This document shows positions 9,435 to 17,338 of a stretch of 34,079 nt of DNA, piece by piece. The translations under genes were made by a program, and so were the position numbers. Position 1 is the stretch's first letter. The number at the start of each line of letters is the position of its first letter. Location of the stretch: contig CAIZLD010000063.1 in the NCBI GenBank assembly GCA_903933715.1, positions 1 through 34,079 of the forward strand, in the 5' to 3' direction. Source of the stretch: an uncultured Spartobacteria bacterium (GTDB lineage: Bacteria; Verrucomicrobiota; Verrucomicrobiia; Chthoniobacterales; Chthoniobacteraceae). The notes under the pieces are model-generated. The model did not search any database and was not told the DNA's origin. It saw only the letters and a list, made by a program, of their open reading frames with translations.

Positions 9435-9501
9435 CCGCAGATTTCGCAGATGAACGCAGATTTATACTGAAATAATCGGCGAGAATCTGCGCAATCTGCG
9501 G
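9435..9501. repeat. Hairpin repeat of the GCAGAT/ATCTGC family
   Basis: The left arm CCGCAGATTTCGCAGATGA (9435-9453) is nearly complementary to the right arm (9483-9501), with a third GCAGATT in the loop. The right arm nearly matches 361-381. The element fills most of the 117-base gap between the adenylation and GNAT genes and is the only real break in the gene order between 6804 and 13147. It may act as a transcript-stabilising or attenuating hairpin, or simply be an inserted repeat. Confidence 0.7.
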
Positions 9502-9541
9502 ATTCTCTTCTTCCGAAAAACCACAACTTACTAGTTTCGGC

Positions 9542-10363
9542 ATGATTCCCGTTCAAAGCCCCGAAGAGATCTACGGAGCGATCGCGCTGATCAAAGCGGA
9601 TGCGAGTGACTTCCGCACGAATTTCTATCCCACGCCGGGCAAACTGGCAGGGTGGGTCGCGCAGAAACAACTCTGGATGGCTGTCGGCAGAGAAGCCGCG
9701 TTTTTTCTGCGCCAGGAATGTGATTTCTGGCATCTCTATTTCTGCGCTGCGGACCAGGATGGGCTCGGGCGGGGACTTGACGACTTGCCGGAATTGAGGA
9801 CGCAAAAAATAATCAGCGACGTGATCGGGGGGGACGACTCATTGCTCGCCACCATGGAAGCGGCTGGGCTGAGGCGTTATAAACGGCTTTTTCGAATGAC
9901 GCGTGCGGCACAGCAGGAGAGGCCGGTCGTTCCCGATGACCCTTGGCGGGAGCAACTGTTTTTCGCGCGGGAATCGGATGGGGAGGCTGTGCGCGGGTTG
10001 ATCGAGTCTGCGTTCGACCGTTACGCCAAGCAAATTCCCCCGGCCCAAGAAATCCATGCCGCCATCGAAGCCCACCATGTGTTCGTTCTCAAACTCGGAA
10101 CTGAAATTGCGGGTTTGCTCCATTTTGATCTTCATGGGGCGACCTCGACGCTCCGGTTCTGGACGGTGGCACGGAGATTCCGGGACCGGCATGTCGGCGG
10201 AGCCCTGATGCGGCATTATCTGGCCTCCCAATGCGACGTTCGCCGGTTTGTGCTCTGGGTCGATGAAGGCAACGACAACGCCATTTCGAAGTATCGGCGC
10301 TACCATTACGATCACGATGGGGTGTCTGACCATATCCTGGCAAACGAATGCATTCCTGCATGA
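9542..10363 (+). CDS. GNAT-family acyltransferase (putative)
   Basis: This 273-residue protein has a recognisable GNAT core in its C-terminal half. RFRDRHVGGALMRHYL (about 218-233) resembles the acyl-CoA/pantetheine-binding motif A, and WVDEGNDNAISKYRRYHY (about 244-261) the C-terminal strand-helix that precedes the acceptor loop. The N-terminal half could be a degenerate second GNAT domain, but I see no motif there. Position between an adenylation enzyme and an ACP suggests transfer of an activated acyl group from a carrier or from CoA to an amine, possibly an amino sugar. Its stop overlaps the ACP start (ATGA). Confidence 0.7.
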   Translation: MIPVQSPEEIYGAIALIKADASDFRTNFYPTPGKLAGWVAQKQLWMAVGREAAFFLRQECDFWHLYFCAADQDGLGRGLDDLPELRTQKIISDVIGGDDSLLATMEAAGLRRYKRLFRMTRAAQQERPVVPDDPWREQLFFARESDGEAVRGLIESAFDRYAKQIPPAQEIHAAIEAHHVFVLKLGTEIAGLLHFDLHGATSTLRFWTVARRFRDRHVGGALMRHYLASQCDVRRFVLWVDEGNDNAISKYRRYHYDHDGVSDHILANECIPA

Positions 10364-10590
10364 AATTAATCGCCAACATCCTCTCGGAAATTCGCCCTGA
10401 ATACGACTTCACTGCGTCACACGACTTCATCGGCGAAGGAATGCTCGATTCGTTTGACATTGTGACGCTCGTTTCGGCTTTGGAAAAAAATTATTCCATC
10501 TGCATTCGCGGAACGGACATCGTACCCGAACATTTCCAAAACGAAGCCGCGATCCAAAGCCTGCTGAAATCCTACGGAGTCTGCTTATGA
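10360..10590 (+). CDS. Acyl carrier protein, first of two
   Basis: This small acidic helical protein has the phosphopantetheine attachment motif GMLDSFDIVTL, with the target Ser at residue 31. I chose ATG 10360 (MKLIANILSEIRPEYDF, 76 residues) rather than the in-frame ATG 10348, because it forms an ATGA overlap with the preceding stop and begins at the expected first helix. It is probably loaded by the adenylation enzyme at 7898 or serves the adjacent ketoacyl synthase. It is not the housekeeping AcpP, whose motif is usually GADSLD and which normally sits beside fabF/fabG. Confidence 0.85.
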   Translation: MKLIANILSEIRPEYDFTASHDFIGEGMLDSFDIVTLVSALEKNYSICIRGTDIVPEHFQNEAAIQSLLKSYGVCL

Positions 10591-11654
10591 ACCTGACGTT
10601 CCACCGCAAACGCATCACCGGAATATTGTCGGTTATTCCCGCCCGCGAACTGTCGTTTATTGAGGAAATGAAGCGGTATCATTTTCCGGAGGCCCGTTCG
10701 CTCAAGCTTATGGAAGTGATGGGCTACAACAAGCGGCGCGTGGCAGAGCCGTGCACCTGCTTTTCCGATCTCGCGGTCTACGGATTGCAGCGCCTTTTCG
10801 AGCGCGGCCTCCTCAAGCCGGACGACATCGATGCCCTGCTGGCCGTCACGCATAGCGCGGACTACATTATTCCGCCCACAAGCAATGTGATCCAGGGGCG
10901 GCTCGGCTTGAAACACGATCTCCTGTGTCTGGACATCAGCCAGGCCTGCGCCGGTTTTGTGGTCGGACTAAGCCAGGCCTTCATGCTGCTTGAGCAGGAG
11001 AACATCCGCAAAGTCGTCCTCATCAACGGGGACATTTTCAGCCGGAGAACCTCCCCAAAAGATCGCAGCATCCATCCGCTGGTCGGCGATGCCGTCACCC
11101 TCACCGTTGTCGAGCGCGATTCTTCCGATTCCGTCATTCACGCCGCCATCAAAATGGATGGTTCGCGTGGAGAGGCGCTCGTCATCCCCGCGGGGGGGAT
11201 GCGCCTGCCTTGCTCGGAGGAAACCGCCGTTCTCGAAGATGCGGGCGACAATAATTTTCGCGCAAAAGATCATCTACGCATGGACGGCTCGGCGATCTTC
11301 AACTTCGTGCAAACCGAGGTGCCGCCCATGGTGGACGAGCTGCTCGCGCGCGCCGGGAGCAATGTCGATGAAATCGACTATTTTATCTGCCATCAAGCCA
11401 ACCGATACATGATCCAAAAGCTGGCGGAAAAAATGAAAATCCCGCTAACCAAAACGCCTTCCAATATTGTTGAGAAGTTCGGGAACAGCAGCGGGGCGAC
11501 CATCCCGGTTGCCATCACCTTCAACCTCGGTGACCAGCTTAAAACTTCCGAGGTCAACGCCTGCCTTTTGGGCTATGGAGCGGGATTGACCTGGGCAGCC
11601 ATGCTGCTGCGCCTGGGCAATTTGAATTTTTGCGAGTTGATTGATTTCCCCTAA
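10587..11654 (+). CDS. 3-oxoacyl-ACP synthase III (KAS III/FabH-like)
   Basis: This 355-residue thiolase-fold enzyme has a complete KAS III triad: Cys121 in DISQACAGFVVGL, His269 in FICHQANRYMI and Asn300 in EKFGNSSGATIP. It could condense an acyl starter with malonyl-ACP, or act as an acyl-transferring KAS III homologue. It starts within the ACP stop (ATGA, 10587-10590) and is followed 12 bases later by a second ACP, so it works in a carrier-protein context. Pseudomonas flagellin-glycosylation loci encode KAS III and ACP homologues thought to make a 3-hydroxybutyryl group on viosamine, which is the closest precedent I know. No ketoreductase is seen nearby. Confidence 0.9.
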   Translation: MNLTFHRKRITGILSVIPARELSFIEEMKRYHFPEARSLKLMEVMGYNKRRVAEPCTCFSDLAVYGLQRLFERGLLKPDDIDALLAVTHSADYIIPPTSNVIQGRLGLKHDLLCLDISQACAGFVVGLSQAFMLLEQENIRKVVLINGDIFSRRTSPKDRSIHPLVGDAVTLTVVERDSSDSVIHAAIKMDGSRGEALVIPAGGMRLPCSEETAVLEDAGDNNFRAKDHLRMDGSAIFNFVQTEVPPMVDELLARAGSNVDEIDYFICHQANRYMIQKLAEKMKIPLTKTPSNIVEKFGNSSGATIPVAITFNLGDQLKTSEVNACLLGYGAGLTWAAMLLRLGNLNFCELIDFP

Positions 11655-11666
11655 AACGGAGTATCT

Positions 11667-11903
11667 ATGGACGATTTTCTCAAAAAACTGGCTGCTGTTT
11701 TGGAATTGGAAACAATTGAACCGCACGACTCCCTCAAAGCATTTCCGCTGTTGGACTCGCTGGGGGTTCTATCGATCATCGCCATGCTCGACACCGAGTA
11801 CGGCGTCAACATCCATACAGCAGACGTGATGCGCATGGCGACCCCCGAAGAACTCTGGAACCATGTACTGCAGATCAAAAATTCCGAAAAACACTGCACC
11901 TAA
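11667..11903 (+). CDS. Acyl carrier protein, second of two
   Basis: A 78-residue carrier protein with motif FPLLDSLGVLSIIAML and attachment Ser31. A GGAG sequence precedes the ATG. Its sequence differs clearly from the ACP at 10360 (for example, LETIEPHDSLKAFPLLDSLG against YDFTASHDFIGEGMLDSFD), so the two are likely specialised for different partners, such as starter loading and chain delivery. It is flanked by the KAS III and the first of two paralogous GNATs. Confidence 0.85.
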   Translation: MDDFLKKLAAVLELETIEPHDSLKAFPLLDSLGVLSIIAMLDTEYGVNIHTADVMRMATPEELWNHVLQIKNSEKHCT

Positions 11904-11920
11904 CCTCCTGTCTCCCTGCC

Positions 11921-12538
11921 ATGAACCATACGATTGTAACCGAAGGATTCGGCGTCCGCATTCGCCCCGTAAAAATGGAAGACGCCTCTTATCTTGTATG
12001 GTTGCGCCACCTTGAGCATGCCAAGGGCAAGGTGGGCGACTCCGCCATGGATGTCAGGGGTCAGGAAGAATGGCTGCGGGAATATTTTAAACGCGAGGGG
12101 GATTATTATTTCATGATCGAAACGCCGTGCGGGATTCCCATGGGTTCCTTTGGCATTTACGACATGGTGGGGAAAAGCGCCGAGTTCGGCCGCTGGATCA
12201 TCGCTCCCGAATCCCCGGCGGCGATTCCCGGCGCCATTCTCGGGATCGATATCGGATTTGAAACCCTCGGCTTGCAGCAATTGCGCACCAAGGTGGTCCT
12301 GACCAACCGGCGCGTGATTCAATTGGAGCGGAGAGTCGGGTTCAAGGAGACAAACCATGAGCCGTCCATCCAAATCATCGGCGGCAAACCGGCGCCTCTC
12401 GTCCACATGGCCTTGAATGCGGAGGACTGGTTCCGGAACCGCCCGAAATTGAAAGCAGCCGCCGTCATCATGTCGGTCCATGTCGCCGAATGGGAGCAGG
12501 CGTCCAAAACGCTGTTTTCGGAAGTCTCAAAAGCCTAA
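11921..12538 (+). CDS. GNAT acetyl/acyltransferase, RimJ/RimL type, copy 1
   Basis: A 205-residue GNAT protein. FGVRIRPVKMEDASYLVWLR is the typical N-terminal strand-helix, ESPAAIPGAILGIDIGFETLG replaces the usual Q/RxxGxG/A loop region, and VVLTNRRVIQLERRVGFKE is the characteristic C-terminal asparagine-containing helix. A clear paralogue follows three bases downstream. Relatives in sugar loci N-acylate nucleotide-linked amino sugars (PseH-like); the acyl donor here could be CoA or one of the ACPs. No ribosome-binding site is evident. Confidence 0.8.
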   Translation: MNHTIVTEGFGVRIRPVKMEDASYLVWLRHLEHAKGKVGDSAMDVRGQEEWLREYFKREGDYYFMIETPCGIPMGSFGIYDMVGKSAEFGRWIIAPESPAAIPGAILGIDIGFETLGLQQLRTKVVLTNRRVIQLERRVGFKETNHEPSIQIIGGKPAPLVHMALNAEDWFRNRPKLKAAAVIMSVHVAEWEQASKTLFSEVSKA

Positions 12539-12541
12539 TCT

Positions 12542-13147
12542 ATGCGCCATTTGATTGTTGCTGAAAATTTTGGGATTCGCCTTCGGCCCGTGGGGCTGGG
12601 CGATTCCTCTTTTATTGTTTGGTTGCGGAACTTGAACCACGTCATCGGAAAAGTGGGAGATTCGGCGATCGATCCCGCAGACCAGCAGGAATGGCTGGAA
12701 GCGTATTTCGAACGCCCGGGGGATTACTATTTTGTCATTGAAACCGGTTGCGGCATTCCGGTCGGAACCTACGGTCTTTACAATATCAGCGGGACCAGCG
12801 GGGAATCGGGACGCTGGATTGTGCACCCGGAAGTTCCCGCGGCGATTCCGAGCATTCTGCTGGGATTCCAGATCGCGGTGGAACAGCTTGGCCTGAAACA
12901 TCTGGTGGCCCATACCGTCTCCACAAATCACCGCGTGCTATCGCTGAACCGGAAGCTCGGGTTTCAGGCAACCGGCGGCGAATCCGAGCTGCAAATGATC
13001 GACGGCAAACCGGTGCGCCTGGTTCAATTTGAGTATCATCTACAGAACTGGGCCAAGGCGGTTCGCGCCCTTGAACCGATGGCCCGGGTAGCGGAAGAGA
13101 ATATCCGGAGCTGGGAGCGGAATAGGGTATCGCCCCGCCCGGGCTGA
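12542..13147 (+). CDS. GNAT acetyl/acyltransferase, RimJ/RimL type, copy 2
   Basis: This 201-residue protein is a tandem paralogue of the preceding gene. They share FG-R-RPV, VWLR-L-H, GKVGDSA-D, Q-EWL--YF, GDYYF-IET, CGIP-G, GRWI--PE-PAAIP and TN-RV--L-R--GF, estimated by eye at about half of positions identical. The three-base intergenic gap suggests coupling. The duplication implies two related transfers, on different sugars or positions, or with different acyl groups. It is the last gene before a 103-base gap and may end a transcription unit. Confidence 0.8.
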   Translation: MRHLIVAENFGIRLRPVGLGDSSFIVWLRNLNHVIGKVGDSAIDPADQQEWLEAYFERPGDYYFVIETGCGIPVGTYGLYNISGTSGESGRWIVHPEVPAAIPSILLGFQIAVEQLGLKHLVAHTVSTNHRVLSLNRKLGFQATGGESELQMIDGKPVRLVQFEYHLQNWAKAVRALEPMARVAEENIRSWERNRVSPRPG

Positions 13148-13194
13148 TTAGACCGCTTTTGGCGCAATCCCCCCTGCAAAATTGAACCGTCTGG

Positions 13195-13212
13195 TCGCAT
13201 CGTTTGATGCGA
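13195..13212. promoter_or_regulatory. Short perfect inverted repeat upstream of the secreted protein gene
   Basis: TCGCATC-GTTT-GATGCGA is a perfect 7-bp stem with a 4-base loop, 38 bases before the next ATG. With no T-run after it, an operator or mRNA hairpin is more likely than a terminator. Confidence 0.35.
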
Positions 13213-13240
13213 TATGAACACAACGGACTTCAAAAAACGA

Positions 13241-13246
13241 AGGAGG
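13241..13246 (+). promoter_or_regulatory. Strong Shine-Dalgarno (AGGAGG) before the 1220-residue gene
   Basis: AGGAGG lies 4 bases before ATG 13251 and 10 bases before a second in-frame ATG at 13257. Most genes in this window lack such a site, so this one stands out. The spacing slightly favours the second ATG, which would shorten the signal peptide by two residues. Confidence 0.7.
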
Positions 13247-13250
13247 GGAA

Positions 13251-16200
13251 ATGAGGATGATTCGATTGCTTGTCGCTATCTTGGCGGGGGGGATGTGTTC
13301 ACTGACTGCGCACGCCGCAGAGCCACGGGTCGCCATTCATGATTCGGAGTTGACCCGCGCCTTGATCAACCTCCCGGCGAGCGCCACGACCCCGCAGGGC
13401 TCCGATACGACGGGCTACGAATGGTGGCTGCTTCAGTGGCGTTACCCAATTCTTCCGGAGTCGATGAGGGAGGCTCTCACGTCCGATGGGACGCCTTACA
13501 CGGTCGTCAGCGATGCTGATATTCGCAATGGTGCGCTCCTGGACGCCAATGGCGCTCCCCAATACCCGATCGTCATCAGCTTGGCCGCGGAGGCGGTCAG
13601 CGATGATGAAGTGGCTCCCCTGCTCAAATATGTCCAGGCAGGCGGAACCGTGCTCGTCGGCTCCTCCTCGTTTACGCGAAAGGTCGATGGAACAACCCGG
13701 GGGGATTTTGCGATAGCCAATGCGATGGGCGTTCACATGGTTTATTCCAAGCTCGTCAACTGGATCGGCAATTACACGATTTCCAAGCAGATCGACCATC
13801 GTCTGGTCTCCCATATTCCCAGCGGCGCGCTCAACTGGAGAATGCCTTTATCGTCGGATGAAATCTCGTGGGGCATTTCGCCCAGCCATAGCCACTCGGG
13901 GCCGCATCTCGCCTGGCGGGTCTGGGCCGACGGAGCGCAAACGCTCATCCAGGATGACAAAGATCCTTACCTGCTCGTCAAAGATTATGGAAAGGGGCGG
14001 TTTATCTATTATGCGCCGATCAATCCCCTGCTCGGACACGGAGGTTGGGCTCCGGGGATGTATGCTTACGGGATTTTTCGGGAGGCGATCCAGTGGGCAT
14101 TTGAATCGCTGCAAACCCCGCTCCCCCGGCTCAGCCCATGGCCGTTTCCGTACGACGCCGCCTTCAACGTGCGGCATGATTTCGAGAACTTCCAGGACAT
14201 GATCAACAAGATCGAATCTTCGGCGCGGTATGAATATTCCGCCGGAGCCAAGGGCGATTATTACTTTTGCACGGGAACCTTGCGGGTTGATATGGGCAAT
14301 TCGCCCCTGACCATCGCCAGTCTGCAACGCGCGGTGACAAACTACCACGCGACGATCGGCCCGCATAACGGCGGGTTGAGCAATCCGGCCAATTCCACGC
14401 TCACCAACGCCGACTATGATTATTGGCACTGGGGACTGGACGAGGCGCTTGATACCACCCCGGCCGGCTATGCCAGCGGCAAGGCTTATGCGCAGATCTC
14501 CCTGGCCAACTCGTTCAATGATGTTGAAGGCTGGCTGGCCGGCCTGGGCAATGCCAATGGGTTGCGCGTCTGGGTCTCTCCCTATTTCAATTCCACGCGC
14601 GAGGAGTCTCTCGACATCCTGGCCCAGTTGGGCGTTTCGGTCTCGGGGGAACAAAAGCTGACTCCTTTTCCGCACTGGACGCTTTCCACTCGCACCTCGG
14701 GCAAACGCTATCCATTTATCAGCGTCCCGGTGAGCGACTGGTATGTGGGAACCTCGATGGCGCAATCGCTCGATTATCACAACTCCGCGACGATGCGCGC
14801 GGCGGTGGATTTTTATTACAATCTCGGCGCTTTGGTGAACATCTATTCGCATGCTTCGTCCGACTCGGGCTTGCCCAGCGAATACGTGAGTTATTGCGCA
14901 GCCAAGCCGAAAATCTGGCCGACCAATGCCGCCGAACTTTATGCCTGGTGGTGGAATCGCTCGGGCGTGCAAATCAGCCCGGCCCTGACTTCAAGCGGCA
15001 GTCAAAGCCGGATCACCCTGGCGATCTCGGGAACTGGCGATCCTCAAACCGCCGTGGAGGTGCGAATCCCTGATTCCGGTTTCTCCGGGCTCGAAGTCCT
15101 GCGCGATGGGGTTCCCGCTTCCGCAGATCAATTCCGAGTTGATGGGCAGCGGGTGCGCGTGCTCGCCGGAGCCCAGGCGCGCAGCGTGGAGGTCCGGTAC
15201 ATTTTCCAGGCTATTGCGAGGGATGACGCTTACACGCTCACCGCCGGGCAGAGCTTGACGACAGCCGCTCCCGGCGTACTCGCCAACGACGGCGGGACAA
15301 ACCTCACTGCCACTCTCGTCACTGCCCCTTCCAACGGAACGCTCCAACTTAACGCGGATGGCGGGTTTATTTACACGCCGACCGCCGGATTCAGCGGCAC
15401 TGACCGGTTTACTTACGTGGCACAAAGTGGCACCAGCAGCACGGCTCCGGCCACGGTAAATCTGACGGTCAACCCGGCAACAAGCGTATTGTTCTCAACC
15501 GACTTCAGCACCGGCACGATCTCTCCCTGGACGAGCATCTTTGGAACCTGGAGTTCGATCAATGGCGCGATGCAAGGCTCCAGCGCCACGCAAAATTACG
15601 GCTACGCTTATTACAATGCGGCGTGGGGGGATTACACGTTGCAAGGCCGGGTCCAGCTCCCTGCCGGAGCATATGGCGGCGGCTTGGGCGGGCGGCTCAA
15701 TGCGGCGACCGGGGCGCATTATGGAGTATGGCTCTACCCGGTAAGCTCCACGTCGTCCAAACTGTACCTCGTTAAGTTCAGAACCTGGACTTCCTGGGGC
15801 GGCACGCCAATGGCACAGGCGTCCATCCCTGCCATTGGAACAAGCTGGCACACGCTGAACGTGACGTTCCAGGGCAACCGCATTCAGGTCTCCTGCGACG
15901 GCATCCCGGGCATTGATGTGATCGACAACGGCTTTGACAGCCGGGCCGCTTACACCAGCGGCGGCATCACGGCCGATCTGTGGACCAACAACACCGCCTA
16001 TACGATGAACGTGGACGATATCGTTGTCACGGGCGTGGCGGTGGGCAATCGCGCACCGGTTGCCAACAACGATACCTACAGTCTCGTTTCGGGAACGTCG
16101 CTCAATCTCGCGGCTCCCGGCATCCTCGCCAACGACACCGATGCGGACGGGAACCCCCTCACCGCAGTGCTGGTCGCCGGGCCCGTCCACGGAACGGTTA

Positions 16201-16913
16201 ATTTAAATGCCAATGGCGGCTTCACCTATACTCCCGTTGCCGGGTTTAGCGGCACCGATCAGTTTACGTATCAAGCCAACGACGGCCAGGCGCTTTCCGG
16301 CACCGCAACCGTCAATCTCACGGTGACGTCCACGCCGACGGCAACGGTTTTATTCTCCAGCGACTTCAGCTCCGATACAATCTCCCCCTGGAATGTGATC
16401 ATGGGAACCTGGACCGCGAGCGGCGGAATCATGCAGGGGGTCAGCACGGTCCAGAATTATGCAGCCGCTTCCTATCCGGCGAGCTGGGGCGACTATACCC
16501 TTCAGGGTCGCCTCCAGTTTGCCTCCGGCGCCTTTGGCGGCGGATTGAGCGGACATTTTAACCCGGCTACCGGCGAACGCTACGCCGCGTGGATCTATCC
16601 CGAAGGCTCCTCCGGCGGCTCAGCGGTCCTCAAGCTCGTCAAATTCCGTGGGGCGACCAGTTGGAGCGGAACACCGATGGCCCAAGTGCCGCTGCCGAGT
16701 GTCGGCACCGCATGGCACACGCTCAAATTAACCTTCCAGGGCACCCGGATCCAGGTCGCCTTCGACGGCACGCCGAAGATCGACGTGACCGACAACGGAT
16801 TCGACAACCGGGCCGCCTACGCCACCGGCGGCATCACGGCAGAACTTTGGATCTATCCCACCGTCACCCCCATGAACGTGGATGACATCACCGTTTCAAC
16901 GCTCGGAAATTAG
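13251..16913 (+). CDS. Large secreted polysaccharide deacetylase-like protein with two cadherin-like/jelly-roll modules
   Basis: The protein starts with a signal peptide (RLLVAILAGGMCSLTAHAAEP). The N-terminal part to about residue 290 has a Rossmann-like look. Residues about 300-570 resemble a NodB-type deacetylase: FNVRHDFEN carries a candidate metal Asp, with IGPHNGG and NIYSHASSDSG as candidate His motifs. This assignment is tentative. From about 655 a two-part module occurs twice: a cadherin-like/Big_9 domain (DDAYTL...GVLANDGG...GTDRFTYVAQ) and a LamG/DUF1080-like jelly roll (VLFSTDFSTGTISPW...GDYTLQGR...GGITADLW). No C-terminal sorting signal or anchor is visible. Its place inside the glycan locus, between acyl genes and sugar-nucleotide genes, suggests action on the exported glycan in the periplasm or outside. 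Confidence 0.8.
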   Translation: MRMIRLLVAILAGGMCSLTAHAAEPRVAIHDSELTRALINLPASATTPQGSDTTGYEWWLLQWRYPILPESMREALTSDGTPYTVVSDADIRNGALLDANGAPQYPIVISLAAEAVSDDEVAPLLKYVQAGGTVLVGSSSFTRKVDGTTRGDFAIANAMGVHMVYSKLVNWIGNYTISKQIDHRLVSHIPSGALNWRMPLSSDEISWGISPSHSHSGPHLAWRVWADGAQTLIQDDKDPYLLVKDYGKGRFIYYAPINPLLGHGGWAPGMYAYGIFREAIQWAFESLQTPLPRLSPWPFPYDAAFNVRHDFENFQDMINKIESSARYEYSAGAKGDYYFCTGTLRVDMGNSPLTIASLQRAVTNYHATIGPHNGGLSNPANSTLTNADYDYWHWGLDEALDTTPAGYASGKAYAQISLANSFNDVEGWLAGLGNANGLRVWVSPYFNSTREESLDILAQLGVSVSGEQKLTPFPHWTLSTRTSGKRYPFISVPVSDWYVGTSMAQSLDYHNSATMRAAVDFYYNLGALVNIYSHASSDSGLPSEYVSYCAAKPKIWPTNAAELYAWWWNRSGVQISPALTSSGSQSRITLAISGTGDPQTAVEVRIPDSGFSGLEVLRDGVPASADQFRVDGQRVRVLAGAQARSVEVRYIFQAIARDDAYTLTAGQSLTTAAPGVLANDGGTNLTATLVTAPSNGTLQLNADGGFIYTPTAGFSGTDRFTYVAQSGTSSTAPATVNLTVNPATSVLFSTDFSTGTISPWTSIFGTWSSINGAMQGSSATQNYGYAYYNAAWGDYTLQGRVQLPAGAYGGGLGGRLNAATGAHYGVWLYPVSSTSSKLYLVKFRTWTSWGGTPMAQASIPAIGTSWHTLNVTFQGNRIQVSCDGIPGIDVIDNGFDSRAAYTSGGITADLWTNNTAYTMNVDDIVVTGVAVGNRAPVANNDTYSLVSGTSLNLAAPGILANDTDADGNPLTAVLVAGPVHGTVNLNANGGFTYTPVAGFSGTDQFTYQANDGQALSGTATVNLTVTSTPTATVLFSSDFSSDTISPWNVIMGTWTASGGIMQGVSTVQNYAAASYPASWGDYTLQGRLQFASGAFGGGLSGHFNPATGERYAAWIYPEGSSGGSAVLKLVKFRGATSWSGTPMAQVPLPSVGTAWHTLKLTFQGTRIQVAFDGTPKIDVTDNGFDNRAAYATGGITAELWIYPTVTPMNVDDITVSTLGN
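15217..16910 (+). repeat. Tandem duplication of a cadherin-like plus jelly-roll module
   Basis: Two units of about 840-860 bases (15217-16033 and 16051-16910) encode the same domain pair. Shared protein blocks include GVLAND/GILAND, GGF-YTP-AGFSGTD-FTY, LFS-DFS--TISPW, WGDYTLQGR-Q, SWHTL/AWHTL, IDV-DNGFD-RAAY--GGITA and MNVDDI-V. The near-identical blocks indicate an internal duplication that is still recent or kept similar. Confidence 0.85.
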
Positions 16914-16927
16914 TGGAGGAATAAAAG

Positions 16928-17338
16928 ATGCCTATCGAAGACTGCCAGCTCATTGAACTGCCAAGAATCGCGGACCCGCGCGGCAATCTGACCTTTGTCG
17001 AGGGATGCCGCCACATCAACTTCGCCATCAACCGGGTGTTTTATCTCTACGACGTGCCGGGCGGGGCTGACCGGGGCGGCCATGCGCTCAAAACGTGCCA
17101 TCAGTTTCTGATTGCCATGTCCGGGAGCTTCGACGTCATCGTCTACGATGGCCGGGAAAAGCAGCGCATCTCGCTCAATCGCTCCTACAGAGGTCTCTAT
17201 TTACCGCCGATGATCTGGCGCGAAATGGACAATTTTTCATCCGGCTCCGTCTGCCTGGTCCTCGCCTCCGAAGCGTATTGTGAGGCCGACTATTACCGCG
17301 ATTACAACAGTTATCTCAAAGCCGTGTCCGAATCATGA
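16928..17338 (+). CDS. Sugar 3,4-ketoisomerase homologue (FdtA/QdtA/WxcM cupin family) with an altered active-site motif
   Basis: A 136-residue cupin. Family members convert dTDP-4-keto-6-deoxyglucose to the 3-keto isomer that a DegT aminotransferase then aminates. Matching features are [30 protein letters not shown], and [18 protein letters not shown]. Characterised members have HAH; here the codons read CAT-GCG-CTC, giving His52-Ala-Leu54, so the second catalytic-site His is lost. A GGAGG lies 8-12 bases upstream of the ATG. The stop overlaps the aminotransferase start (ATGA). Either the enzyme works without that His, has a changed reaction, or is inactive; the sequence cannot decide. Confidence 0.85.
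   Translation: MPIEDCQLIELPRIADPRGNLTFVEGCRHINFAINRVFYLYDVPGGADRGGHALKTCHQFLIAMSGSFDVIVYDGREKQRISLNRSYRGLYLPPMIWREMDNFSSGSVCLVLASEAYCEADYYRDYNSYLKAVSES

Noticed and set aside
13848-14972. Long minus-strand frame (374 residues) opposite the secreted protein gene
   Set aside because: It is antisense to a gene with signal peptide, Shine-Dalgarno and clear domains. Its own translation is low-complexity and rich in Arg, Gly and Ile, with no motif.
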